Origin: Deltaproteobacteria bacterium | GTDB lineage: Bacteria > Desulfobacterota > SM23-61 | Assembly: GCA_016875165.1 (NCBI GenBank) | Contig: VGSF01000009.1 | Location: 16,068 to 80,067, forward strand | Direction of reading: 5' to 3' | DNA: 64,000 bases | Part shown: in pieces, positions 35,888-43,388 of the stretch | How the letters are laid out: each line of letters opens with the position of its first letter | Numbering within the stretch: the first letter of the stretch is position 1 | The notes under the pieces: generated by a model | Told to the model about the DNA's origin: nothing | Seen by the model: the letters and a program-made list of their open reading frames with translations, nothing else | Database searches by the model: none | Position numbers and translations under genes: made by a program

Positions 35888-37526
35888 TATGAAGCTCCCC
35901 TTTCTTGGCTATATCCATTTTACGCAACTCCCGCCGCATGATTTTTCCCGTGGTGGTCATGGGGAGGTCTTTAACAAACTCGATCTCCCGCGGGTATTCG
36001 TGGGCGGCTAATCTGGTTTTGATAAAACTTTGAATTTCTTCCTTAAGGGCTGCGCTCGGGGTTATTTCTGGTTTTAAAACAATAAAGGCCTTAACGATCT
36101 CTCCCCGGACTTTATCCGGGCTGCCGATGACCGCGGCCATGGTCACGGCCGGATGTTTGATCAGGCAATCTTCGATCTCTGCCGGGCCGATCCTGTAGCC
36201 CGAACTGGTGATCAGGTCATCTTTTCTGCCGACAAACCAGAGGTATCCATCTTCATCCTTCCTGGCCAGATCTCCGGTCAAAGACCAGTCTCCGATAAAT
36301 TTATCTTTGGTCGCTTCCGGATTCCGCCAGTACTCTAAAAACATTACGGGGTCAGGCCGCTGAATGGCTACTTCGCCAACGGTTCCTGGAGGAACCACAT
36401 TCCCCTCTTCATCCACGACCTCTACCCGATGCCCGGGAATCGGTTTCCCCATAGAGCCGCGGCGGACGGCCATTATCTCGCCGCAGTTCCCCACCACTAA
36501 ATTCACTTCGGTCTGGCCGTAGAATTCGTTGATGGTCAAGCCCATCACTTCCTTCCCCCAGTCGAGGAGCTCTTCTCCCAGGGTCTCTCCGCCGCAGGCG
36601 ATCGTGCGCATATTGTAGTCATGGCGCTTCCTGGGCTCTTTGACCTGCCGCATCATCTTCAGGGCGGTGGGAGGCATAAAGGCATTGCGGATGCCGTATT
36701 TGGAGATGAAATAAAAGGCCTGTTCAGGGTCGAATTTTTTGGCCCGGTAAGCGACCACGGGAATCCCGTGATGCCAACTGGGCAGAAGGACGTCGATCAA
36801 TCCCCCGATCCAGGCCCAATCCGCCGGAGTCCAGTAGAGGTCATCATTTTTTGGGAAAAAATTATGGAAGAATTCCACGCCGGGAACATGGCCAAGCAAA
36901 ACTCGGTGGGCATGGAGAGCGCCTTTGGGTGGACCGGTTGTGCCGGAAGTATAGATAATAAGAGCCGGATCATCGGCTTTGGTCTGAACCGGCTCGAAAT
37001 AAGGAGACCCCTTTTCCACCGACTTCCAGAATTCCAAAACCCCTTCCTCAGGTTTTCCTTTAGTCAGGATGACGATTTTTAAATTAGGAAGTTTATCTTT
37101 GATTTGCAAAACCTTCTCCAGGTTGGCCGCATCGGTAATCACCGCCCTGGCCTCGCTGTTGCCCAGCCTGTATTCCAGGGCGTCCGGACCAAAGAGGGTG
37201 AAAAGGGGAATAGCGATGGCGCCGAGTTTGTAGATGGCGATGTGGGAAAGGGCGGTCTCCGGGCATTGGGGAAGGAGGATGCCAACCCGGTCACCTCGCT
37301 CAATTCCATAATCCTTAAGAGCGTTGGCCAGGCGGTTGGAAAGCCCCTTTAGATCCCAGAAAGTGAATTTTTCGGCCCTTCCGTCCTCATCTTCGTAGAT
37401 CAAAGCCAGACGATACCGCTCATCGGCCCACTTATCGCAGACGTCCACGCCGATGTTGTAGTATTCAGGAATGGGCCAGCGGAAACTTTTGTAAACCTCT
37501 TCATAGGTAGTCTTTTTTTCCAGCAT
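35865..37526 (-). CDS. AMP-forming acyl-CoA ligase/synthetase (ANL superfamily)
   Basis: A 553-residue protein with P-loop YTSGTTGPPKGALHAH (~residues 195-210), FYGQTEVNLVVGN near 340, YLWFVGRKDDLITSSGYRIGPAEIE near 425 (hinge and A8) and A10 PMTTTGKIMRREL with the catalytic Lys. It activates a carboxylic acid to acyl-AMP and then acyl-CoA. Length and the early motifs resemble the acetoacetate/medium-chain/MbcS-like ligases rather than aromatic BadA types. The substrate is not determined. It is the 5' gene of the ligase-SDR unit and points toward the TRAP genes on the same strand, consistent with an uptake-plus-activation pathway. Confidence 0.9.
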   Translation of the reverse strand: MLEKKTTYEEVYKSFRWPIPEYYNIGVDVCDKWADERYRLALIYEDEDGRAEKFTFWDLKGLSNRLANALKDYGIERGDRVGILLPQCPETALSHIAIYKLGAIAIPLFTLFGPDALEYRLGNSEARAVITDAANLEKVLQIKDKLPNLKIVILTKGKPEEGVLEFWKSVEKGSPYFEPVQTKADDPALIIYTSGTTGPPKGALHAHRVLLGHVPGVEFFHNFFPKNDDLYWTPADWAWIGGLIDVLLPSWHHGIPVVAYRAKKFDPEQAFYFISKYGIRNAFMPPTALKMMRQVKEPRKRHDYNMRTIACGGETLGEELLDWGKEVMGLTINEFYGQTEVNLVVGNCGEIMAVRRGSMGKPIPGHRVEVVDEEGNVVPPGTVGEVAIQRPDPVMFLEYWRNPEATKDKFIGDWSLTGDLARKDEDGYLWFVGRKDDLITSSGYRIGPAEIEDCLIKHPAVTMAAVIGSPDKVRGEIVKAFIVLKPEITPSAALKEEIQSFIKTRLAAHEYPREIEFVKDLPMTTTGKIMRRELRKMDIAKKGELHNGKRTTF

Positions 37527-37684
37527 AAGATCCCCCTTTAAGTCCTTTAAAAAAGAGTGAGAATGAATATCTCGCGCGGGGAGTTTGAGTTAATCGCTAT
37601 CATTTTCCTACCTTTTTGTCAATATTTAACGTTTCTTTAATCCAATATATTCTCTATCTCTCACATATAAAGCCCGATGAGAAG

Positions 37685-37842
37685 TGATGATCTCGTAAAA
37701 AGTCTGAAAATGCCCTTTTCCGTCATTCCGGCCCCGATTTTCATTGGGATAAACTCCAGCCGGAATCCAGTATTTTCAAATGCTTATAAATACCCTGGAC
37801 TCCGGTTTTCACCGGAGTGACGACTTTTTACGACATCATCAT
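37685..37842. repeat. CGTAAAAAGTC-ended palindromic element, GTCATTCCGG core
   Basis: TGATGATCTCGTAAAAAGTC and GACTTTTTACGACATCATCA around GTCATTCCGGCCCCGATTTTCATTGGGAT and ACTCCGGTTTTCACCGGAGT. Same sub-type as 34516-34674 and 9820-9955. Confidence 0.8.
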
Positions 37843-37949
37843 AAGCAGTTGTTTTGATAATTATTGGCAAGACACCATCCATTTTTTAATTGGACGAAAA
37901 AAGGACTTGGGCAGATTGAAATAATAATAAAAAGCCTTTAAGTTCATTG

Positions 37950-38083
37950 TTGTATAGGAATTTGCTTTTTTATCCCCCTCCCCCCATCCCCCTCCCGCCA
38001 GGGGAGGGGTGATACTTGGTGGGCTCTCGAATTCCCTCCCCCTGGATGGGGGAGGGTTAGGGTGGGGGTGTTAATAACTTGAA
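37950..38083. repeat. TTGTATAGGAA/GGGAGGGG repeat, second copy
   Basis: TTGTATAGGAATTTGCTTTTTTATCCCCCTCC through GGTGGGGGTGTTAATAACTTGAA. About 90% identical by eye to 30717-30858. It ends about 50 bases before the helicase promoter. Confidence 0.75.
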
Positions 38084-38133
38084 TTAATTGCATTTTAATA
38101 TTGCATACTATATATATCATATATCAATTTATA

Positions 38134-38162
38134 TTGACAACAGTATTATTCTGGAATATAAT
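38134..38162 (+). promoter_or_regulatory. Perfect consensus sigma70 promoter of the helicase operon, apparently leaderless
   Basis: TTGACA (38134-38139), exactly 17 bases, TATAAT (38157-38162). The expected transcription start, 6-8 bases after the -10, falls on ATG 38169. No Shine-Dalgarno lies between them. ATATT (38131) and AATAT (38155) form inverted arms spanning the promoter core, a possible operator for the protein's own HTH domain. Confidence 0.8.
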
Positions 38163-38168
38163 AAGGCC

Positions 38169-41100
38169 ATGAATAGCGAAAAGATAAAAAGTATACGCTT
38201 AAAGCTCGGTTATTCACAGCAAGAATTCGCCGCCGCTCTTGGGGTATCCTTTGCAACAGTCAATCGTTGGGAAAATGGGAAGGCTAAACCGCAAAAGGAC
38301 CGCATTGGGAGGATGCAAGCACTTTTAAAACAAAATGAGCAAGAAAAAATGCAGCCCGAACCAGCCTTCAAGCAACTTCCACGATTAAACTTCGAAGGCG
38401 ACCCGGAAGCGATAAAGCTCGTGATAGATGCATACCGACTACAGAATGGGCATCTTTTTAATAAGGCTTTTGGCCTTGAGCTTTCTCGGGTTGTTCCCCT
38501 TCCTCATCAGAGAATTGCGGTCTATGAATATCTCCTTTCGCAAAACCCTCTCCGCTTTCTTCTCGCGGACGATGCCGGTGCTGGAAAGACCATTATGGCC
38601 GGTTTGTATATCCGTGAGATGATCAATCGCGGCCGGATATCACGAGTAGGTATTTTCTGCCCCGCAGGCTTAACCTGGAATTGGCGGAGAGAATTGAAGC
38701 ATTTTTTCGATCTCGATTTCCAGGTGCTCCGAAGCTCTGATTTTCAAAAGGGGGATCCATTATTCTCTTCTGACCATGCAGGCTTTATTATCAGTGTGGA
38801 TACGGCATCAACGGATTTTGTGAAAGAGCGATTAATGTCGCCCACAATGCCAGGGTTTGATCTCATTGTTTTCGATGAGGCACATAAACTGGCCTGGGGG
38901 GATCCCAAACGAAGAGACAGTCAGACCCGCCGCTACCGCCTGGCCGAAGCCCTTGGCCCTCGCACCAACCATATGCTTCTGCTGACGGCCACCCCGCACA
39001 TGGGCAAGCCTTTCCCATACTTTGCTCTTTGGCGCCTGCTGGACCCCAATGTATTCACCACTCTTGATGCCCTTCCATCCCTGGAAGCAGAAAAGCGCTC
39101 GAAATATTTTTTGCGTCGTTTAAAAGAGGAGATGGTGGATTATAAAGGACAACCCATCTACATGCCTCGTCTTTGTCAAACGATATCTTTTGAATTGAGC
39201 CCAGGGGAACAAAATTTTTATGAGGAAGCTTCAGCCTATTTGCGCTGGAGCTACGAAACCAGCATGACCCACAATAAAAATGCAGCGGCCATGGTCGTTG
39301 CAGTTTTGCAGCGTCGTCTCGCCAGTTCCACTTACGCCATGCTGGAGTCGCTCAAGCGGATACGGTCACGAATCATAGAGAACGATCTTCCTTCATCTCC
39401 GGCCGATTCCCTTCCTCTTGAAAAAATCATAGAACATTTTGATAGTAGCACTGCGGATGAAGGCGAACCTTCGGAGGACGGCCGGGAAAGCGACGAAAGT
39501 TTTGAAGATCAAGCACTCAATTTGAAAAAGCCGGCCACAAACCAGCAACGCGAGAAGGAATTGGAATCCTTGGAGCGGATCATTGAGCTTGGAGAAAATG
39601 TTCGCGCCACGCTCCAGGAAACGAAGTTTATCAAGTTGAGGGAGCTGATAGAATCAGCCGAATTTCAGAACGAAAAAATATTAATCTTCACCGAGCACCG
39701 GGACACCCTAAATTATTTGCGCCAGAGGTTTGAAGCACTGGGGTATACCGGCCAGATTGCTTCGATCCATGGAGGCATGGATGTTGAAGAGCGGGAACAA
39801 GAGCGGTTATTCTTTATGCCCCCCGAACTTCGCCCATTGGAGAGCGGCAAGAAAATGGATGACCGCAGTGCCCGCATCATGCTCGCCACAGATGCCGCAG
39901 GGGAAGGTATAAACCTGCAATTCGCCTGGCTCATGGTGAACTTCGATATCCCCTGGAACCCGGCCCGACTGGAACAAAGGATGGGGCGGCTGCACCGTTT
40001 CGGCCAGAAACATAGCGAAGTGAGAATCTTTAACCTGGTCGCTGAAAAGACGCGGGAAGGAGATGTGCTGGCCACCCTTCTTTCCAAGCTGGATGAAGCG
40101 AGAAAAGAATTGTGCAGCGACAAAGTTTTTGATGTAATCGGCCAGCAGCTCCAGGAAGTTTCGCTGCGGGATCTGTTGCGCGAAGCGTTATTTGAAACGC
40201 CCCCCTATACCGCCCAAAAAAAACTGGAATCCATCTTTGCCACCCAAAAATTGCGGGCTACGATTGAGGAGCAGAGAAAAACGGCATCAACGTATGGGGA
40301 TGTCGGCCGCCGCCTGGGGGAGCTCAACAATGAGGTCGATGCCGAAAGGTTTAATTGCCTGCTTCCGGCGTTTATTCAGAATTTTCTGGAAAAAGCGGCT
40401 CCCCGGTTGGGAATTCAATTGGAGGGAGACTTAAGCGAGACGGCCCGCTTTTCCGTGATGGGAAATGATGGGAATTGGCTGCGCCTGCTGGCTGATCGTT
40501 TTCCGGAGGGCCTGCCCGAATGCCTGACTGTCCGTCGAGAACCGGATTTACCCGATGTGAATACCGGTCAGTGCGCCTTTTTAAGGCCCGGCGAATTAAT
40601 TTTTGACGCCTTTTGTCAGGAGACGATCCGCCGATTTCAGGAAGATGTAACAAAAGGGGCGGTATTCTGTGACCCTGCGGCAGAAAAGCCGTATTACGCC
40701 GCGGTTTATCTCTGCCAGATTGGAGAGCCCTCCCGGGTTATAAAATCGGGAGCGAACGGCGGTATTTATAAACTTTTGGACCGGAAATTAATCGGCTTAA
40801 AATGGGATGAAACAGGGGATTTAAACCTCTGCCCCCCCAATCATTTGCTGGCGCTCCTGGCGGCTCCACGTTCTCTGATTTGGAAAGCAGGGAATCTCTT
40901 GCTCAACCCGGAAGATCAAGCAGTTAAGGCGGATGTTTATGCTCGCATGGTGGCCGAATCCAGCTATTTGCAGCAGATGCGGACAGCTCTTCAAGCAGAA
41001 ACGCAATCCCGCATGGACGATATCATGCGCGGTCTTGATTTTCGCAGCGGCGAATTGGCCGAGAAGAGAAGCGAGCTATCCCGACGGGTACGGGTGGGTG

Positions 41101-41657
41101 AGGCGACTGGGGCTGAAGAGCTTGAAAAGGTGAAAAAAGAGCAGGCTCAGCTTGAGGAGGAGAAAGCGGAAATCCTTTTATATGAGCAGAGAAGGTCGGA
41201 TCTTCTTGAAATCATCAAAATGGAGCGGCTTGCTATTGCCTTGATCATTCCGGATCCGAGCCCCGTAGCCCAGGAGACTTACGACAAAAATATCGAAGCA
41301 ATGGCCATGCGCATCGCCCGTAATTTTGAAGTGGATCGCTATAAAGCCCGAGTATTTGATGTTTCCTCGCCCCACCTTGCCAGAGGATATGATCTGGAGA
41401 GTCACCGGGCAAACGGCGAAAAGGTGGTGATTGAAGTAAAGGGCCGGGCCGGGCGCGGGCCGGTTCAGCTAACCGAGAATGAATGGCCAACAGCCGTAAA
41501 TGTGCGGGACCGCTATTGGCTTTATGTGGCCGTCGATTGCGCTACAAATCCCAGACTTTATCGTGTACAGGACCCGGCCTTTAAATTGGCGGTGAAAAGC
41601 CGGCAGAGTTTCACGATTAATATTGGAGAGGTGATTCGGGAGGCAGAACAGGATTAA
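38169..41657 (+). CDS. XRE-HTH / SNF2-type helicase / DUF3883-like fusion
   Basis: A 1162-residue protein. Residues 1-55 are an XRE helix-turn-helix (LGYSQQEFAAALGVSFATVNRWENGKAKP). The SNF2/DEAD helicase core has LLADDAGAGKTIMAG (Walker A ~132-146), FDLIVFDEAHKL (DEAH 237-240), LLTATPH, and the C-lobe ILIFTEHRDTLNYL, ATDAAGEGINLQ and QRMGRLHRFGQ. A coiled region (~residues 950-1010) leads to a PD-(D/E)xK-like DUF3883 segment, YDLESHRANGEKVVIEVKG. Fusion of a regulator domain to a defence helicase is unusual. The ORF track starts 27 codons early; the true ATG is 38169, right at the promoter. First gene of the defence operon; DUF1016, four-helix, DUF1156 and DUF499 genes follow on the same strand. 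A role in sensing or translocating on foreign DNA is inferred from family and context. Confidence 0.87.
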   Translation: MNSEKIKSIRLKLGYSQQEFAAALGVSFATVNRWENGKAKPQKDRIGRMQALLKQNEQEKMQPEPAFKQLPRLNFEGDPEAIKLVIDAYRLQNGHLFNKAFGLELSRVVPLPHQRIAVYEYLLSQNPLRFLLADDAGAGKTIMAGLYIREMINRGRISRVGIFCPAGLTWNWRRELKHFFDLDFQVLRSSDFQKGDPLFSSDHAGFIISVDTASTDFVKERLMSPTMPGFDLIVFDEAHKLAWGDPKRRDSQTRRYRLAEALGPRTNHMLLLTATPHMGKPFPYFALWRLLDPNVFTTLDALPSLEAEKRSKYFLRRLKEEMVDYKGQPIYMPRLCQTISFELSPGEQNFYEEASAYLRWSYETSMTHNKNAAAMVVAVLQRRLASSTYAMLESLKRIRSRIIENDLPSSPADSLPLEKIIEHFDSSTADEGEPSEDGRESDESFEDQALNLKKPATNQQREKELESLERIIELGENVRATLQETKFIKLRELIESAEFQNEKILIFTEHRDTLNYLRQRFEALGYTGQIASIHGGMDVEEREQERLFFMPPELRPLESGKKMDDRSARIMLATDAAGEGINLQFAWLMVNFDIPWNPARLEQRMGRLHRFGQKHSEVRIFNLVAEKTREGDVLATLLSKLDEARKELCSDKVFDVIGQQLQEVSLRDLLREALFETPPYTAQKKLESIFATQKLRATIEEQRKTASTYGDVGRRLGELNNEVDAERFNCLLPAFIQNFLEKAAPRLGIQLEGDLSETARFSVMGNDGNWLRLLADRFPEGLPECLTVRREPDLPDVNTGQCAFLRPGELIFDAFCQETIRRFQEDVTKGAVFCDPAAEKPYYAAVYLCQIGEPSRVIKSGANGGIYKLLDRKLIGLKWDETGDLNLCPPNHLLALLAAPRSLIWKAGNLLLNPEDQAVKADVYARMVAESSYLQQMRTALQAETQSRMDDIMRGLDFRSGELAEKRSELSRRVRVGEATGAEELEKVKKEQAQLEEEKAEILLYEQRRSDLLEIIKMERLAIALIIPDPSPVAQETYDKNIEAMAMRIARNFEVDRYKARVFDVSSPHLARGYDLESHRANGEKVVIEVKGRAGRGPVQLTENEWPTAVNVRDRYWLYVAVDCATNPRLYRVQDPAFKLAVKSRQSFTINIGEVIREAEQD

Positions 41658-41701
41658 AGAAAAAAGATTAAGGCGCAAGGCAAAAGGATAAAGGAGAAAA
41701 A

Positions 41702-42931
41702 ATGGGGAAGCAAACAAAGCTGGTTAAAGGAGGAGCTTTTCCTGCAATCCTGCCGGAAATTCGGTCCATGATCGAACAGTCCCGTGATCATGTAGCCTAT
41801 ACGGCCAACCTGTTTCTGGTCAATCTTTATTGGAATATCGGGCGAATTATCACCCAGGATATTCAGGCGAACGAAAGAAGGGCCGAGTATGGGGAGCAGC
41901 TCATAGAAGAATTGGCTAAGGAATTGGGGAAGGAATATGGATCAGGTTACTCAGCGAAGAATCTGTGGGATATGAAAAGATTCTTTGGCGCCTTTGAGAT
42001 TCTCCAGACAGTGTCTGGAGAATTCAGGGACGAGGTAATTCTCCGACCTCTAAGCGGGAAGGCCTTAGGATCTGGAAATGTGCAGCCACCGGCTGCAGAA
42101 TCACGTGTGCAGCGAATTCGTCAGACAGCGTCTAATCAATTTGAGAAAGACAAGATTCTCCAGACACTGTCTGGAGAATCCTCTGAGCGTCTTCGAATCG
42201 ACTTTGATAAGCATTTCCGCATTGGCTGGTCCCATTATCGCCTTCTTCTTGGTCAAAGTGATCCCCTCAAACGCAAATTTTATTTTGAACAATCCGCCTC
42301 CCAGCGATGGTCTGTCCGCGAACTCCACCGCCAGATTGATGGCGCCCTTTTCGAACGAGTAGCCCTCTCCCGCGATACCCGCAAGCTTGCCAGTCTCGAA
42401 AGACGAAAAAGTCCGAAAGAGGTAGTCCGATACGAGGACATTTTCAAGGATCCCTACCTTCTTGACTTCCTCGGCTTGAAAGGCGCTTATTCGGAGAAAG
42501 ATCTCGAAGCTGCGATTATCCATAACCTCGAACAGTTCCTGACAGAGCTGGGCAGTGATTTCTGCTTCATTGGCCGCCAGTACGCGATGCGGATTGATGA
42601 CGTGGATTATTTTCTTGATCTTCTCTTTTTCCACCGTGGATTAAGTTGTTTAGTGGCCATTGACCTGAAACTGGGTACCTTCACCGCAGCCGACAAGGGC
42701 CAGATGGACCTTTATCTTGCCTGGCTGAAAGAGCACGAATGGCGCGAGGGCGAAAATGAACCTATCGGTTTAGTTTTATGCAGCTCCAAAAAACGGCAGC
42801 ATGTCGAGTTGCTGCTACGCCATGGACCGCATAAAATGCAGGTCTCTGAATATTTGATGAAGTTGCCAGACAAGAGACTGCTCGAAGAAAGACTGCGAAT
42901 TTACAGTAGGCTGTTGAGAGGTGAGAATTAA
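41702..42931 (+). CDS. DUF1016 (YhcG-like) PDDEXK-nuclease-family protein with an internal insertion
   Basis: A 409-residue protein: N-terminal helical domain (SRDHVAYTANLFLVNLYWNIGRII, GYSAKNLWDMKRFF) and C-terminal PD-(D/E)xK region (VDYFLDLLFFHRGLSCLVAIDLKLGTFTAADKGQMDLYLAWL, D...DLK..K). Between them the usual short ILQT-SGE joint occurs twice, FEILQTVSGE and KILQTLSGE, separated by ~50 low-complexity residues; each copy is encoded by a perfect palindrome. DUF1016 proteins are nuclease-like and are common in defence islands and next to type I systems. Shine-Dalgarno AAAGGAG precedes the ATG. It follows the helicase by 44 bases and probably shares its promoter. Confidence 0.87.
   Translation: MGKQTKLVKGGAFPAILPEIRSMIEQSRDHVAYTANLFLVNLYWNIGRIITQDIQANERRAEYGEQLIEELAKELGKEYGSGYSAKNLWDMKRFFGAFEILQTVSGEFRDEVILRPLSGKALGSGNVQPPAAESRVQRIRQTASNQFEKDKILQTLSGESSERLRIDFDKHFRIGWSHYRLLLGQSDPLKRKFYFEQSASQRWSVRELHRQIDGALFERVALSRDTRKLASLERRKSPKEVVRYEDIFKDPYLLDFLGLKGAYSEKDLEAAIIHNLEQFLTELGSDFCFIGRQYAMRIDDVDYFLDLLFFHRGLSCLVAIDLKLGTFTAADKGQMDLYLAWLKEHEWREGENEPIGLVLCSSKKRQHVELLLRHGPHKMQVSEYLMKLPDKRLLEERLRIYSRLLRGEN
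41999..42023. repeat. Perfect palindrome inside the DUF1016 gene, copy 1
   Basis: ATTCTCCAGACA-G-TGTCTGGAGAAT. It encodes the first ILQTVSGE-type joint. The second copy lies 131 bases downstream. Confidence 0.85.
42155..42179. repeat. Perfect palindrome inside the DUF1016 gene, copy 2
   Basis: ATTCTCCAGACA-C-TGTCTGGAGAAT, differing from copy 1 only at the central base. Degenerate relatives (CGTCAGACAGCGTCTAA at about 42118, ATTCTCCGACCTC at about 42040) lie between the copies, so the insert is built from a repeated palindromic unit. Confidence 0.85.
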
Positions 42932-42973
42932 GACGCGGAGACACGGGGACGCGGAGACGCGGAGACGCGGAGA
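42930..42973. repeat. Left GACGCGGA repeat arm flanking the four-helix-bundle gene
   Basis: AAGACGCGGAGACACGGGGACGCGGAGACGCGGAGACGCGGAG, a tandem GACGCGGA array. Inverted partner at 43401-43433. It starts one base before the DUF1016 stop codon ends. Confidence 0.75.
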
Positions 42974-42980
42974 TTTTGAT

Positions 42981-43388
42981 ATGGAAAATATCAGATCATT
43001 TAAGGAACTGAAGGTTTGGAATAAGGCAATGGACCTTGCTATGGAAATATTTGAAATCACCAAAAAGTTTCCACCAGAAGAAAGGTATTCACTGACGGAT
43101 CAAATTCGGCGTTCTTCGAGATCCGTGCCGGCAAATATTGCCGAAGCATGGCGTAAAAGACGGTATCCGGCGGCATTTGTAAGCAAGCTTAATGATGCAG
43201 AGGGCGAGTCTGCCGAAACGCAAACGCATATTGAAATAGCAAGGCGCTGTGGGTATATTGAACCGGAAGCAGCTTTGAGGGTCGATAATTCATGCGAAGA
43301 GACCATGGCAATGCTCGTTTCAATGATTTCGAACCCCCATCAATGGACCATACGCCGTTCAACCAAGGTAAATGGAACGAAATCATGA
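42981..43388 (+). CDS. Four-helix-bundle protein (S23/IVP, Avd-like)
   Basis: A 135-residue protein, MENIRSFKELKVWNKAMDLAMEIF at the N-terminus, then FPPEERYSLTDQIRRSSRSVPANIAEA and a helix with SCEETMAMLVSMIS: the standard pattern of the four-helix-bundle family found in 23S rRNA intervening sequences and as Avd of diversity-generating retroelements. No reverse transcriptase is near. It is bounded on both sides by inverted GACGCGGA repeats, so it looks like a small mobile cassette inside the defence operon. ATG 42981 is preceded by GGAG of the repeat. Its stop overlaps the methylase ATG by four bases. Whether it has a defence role is unknown. Confidence 0.88.
   Translation: MENIRSFKELKVWNKAMDLAMEIFEITKKFPPEERYSLTDQIRRSSRSVPANIAEAWRKRRYPAAFVSKLNDAEGESAETQTHIEIARRCGYIEPEAALRVDNSCEETMAMLVSMISNPHQWTIRRSTKVNGTKS

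Noticed and set aside
38569-38670. Possible second start of the helicase after the HTH
   Set aside because: The XRE domain is in frame, complete and directly follows the promoter, so the full fusion is the simplest reading.
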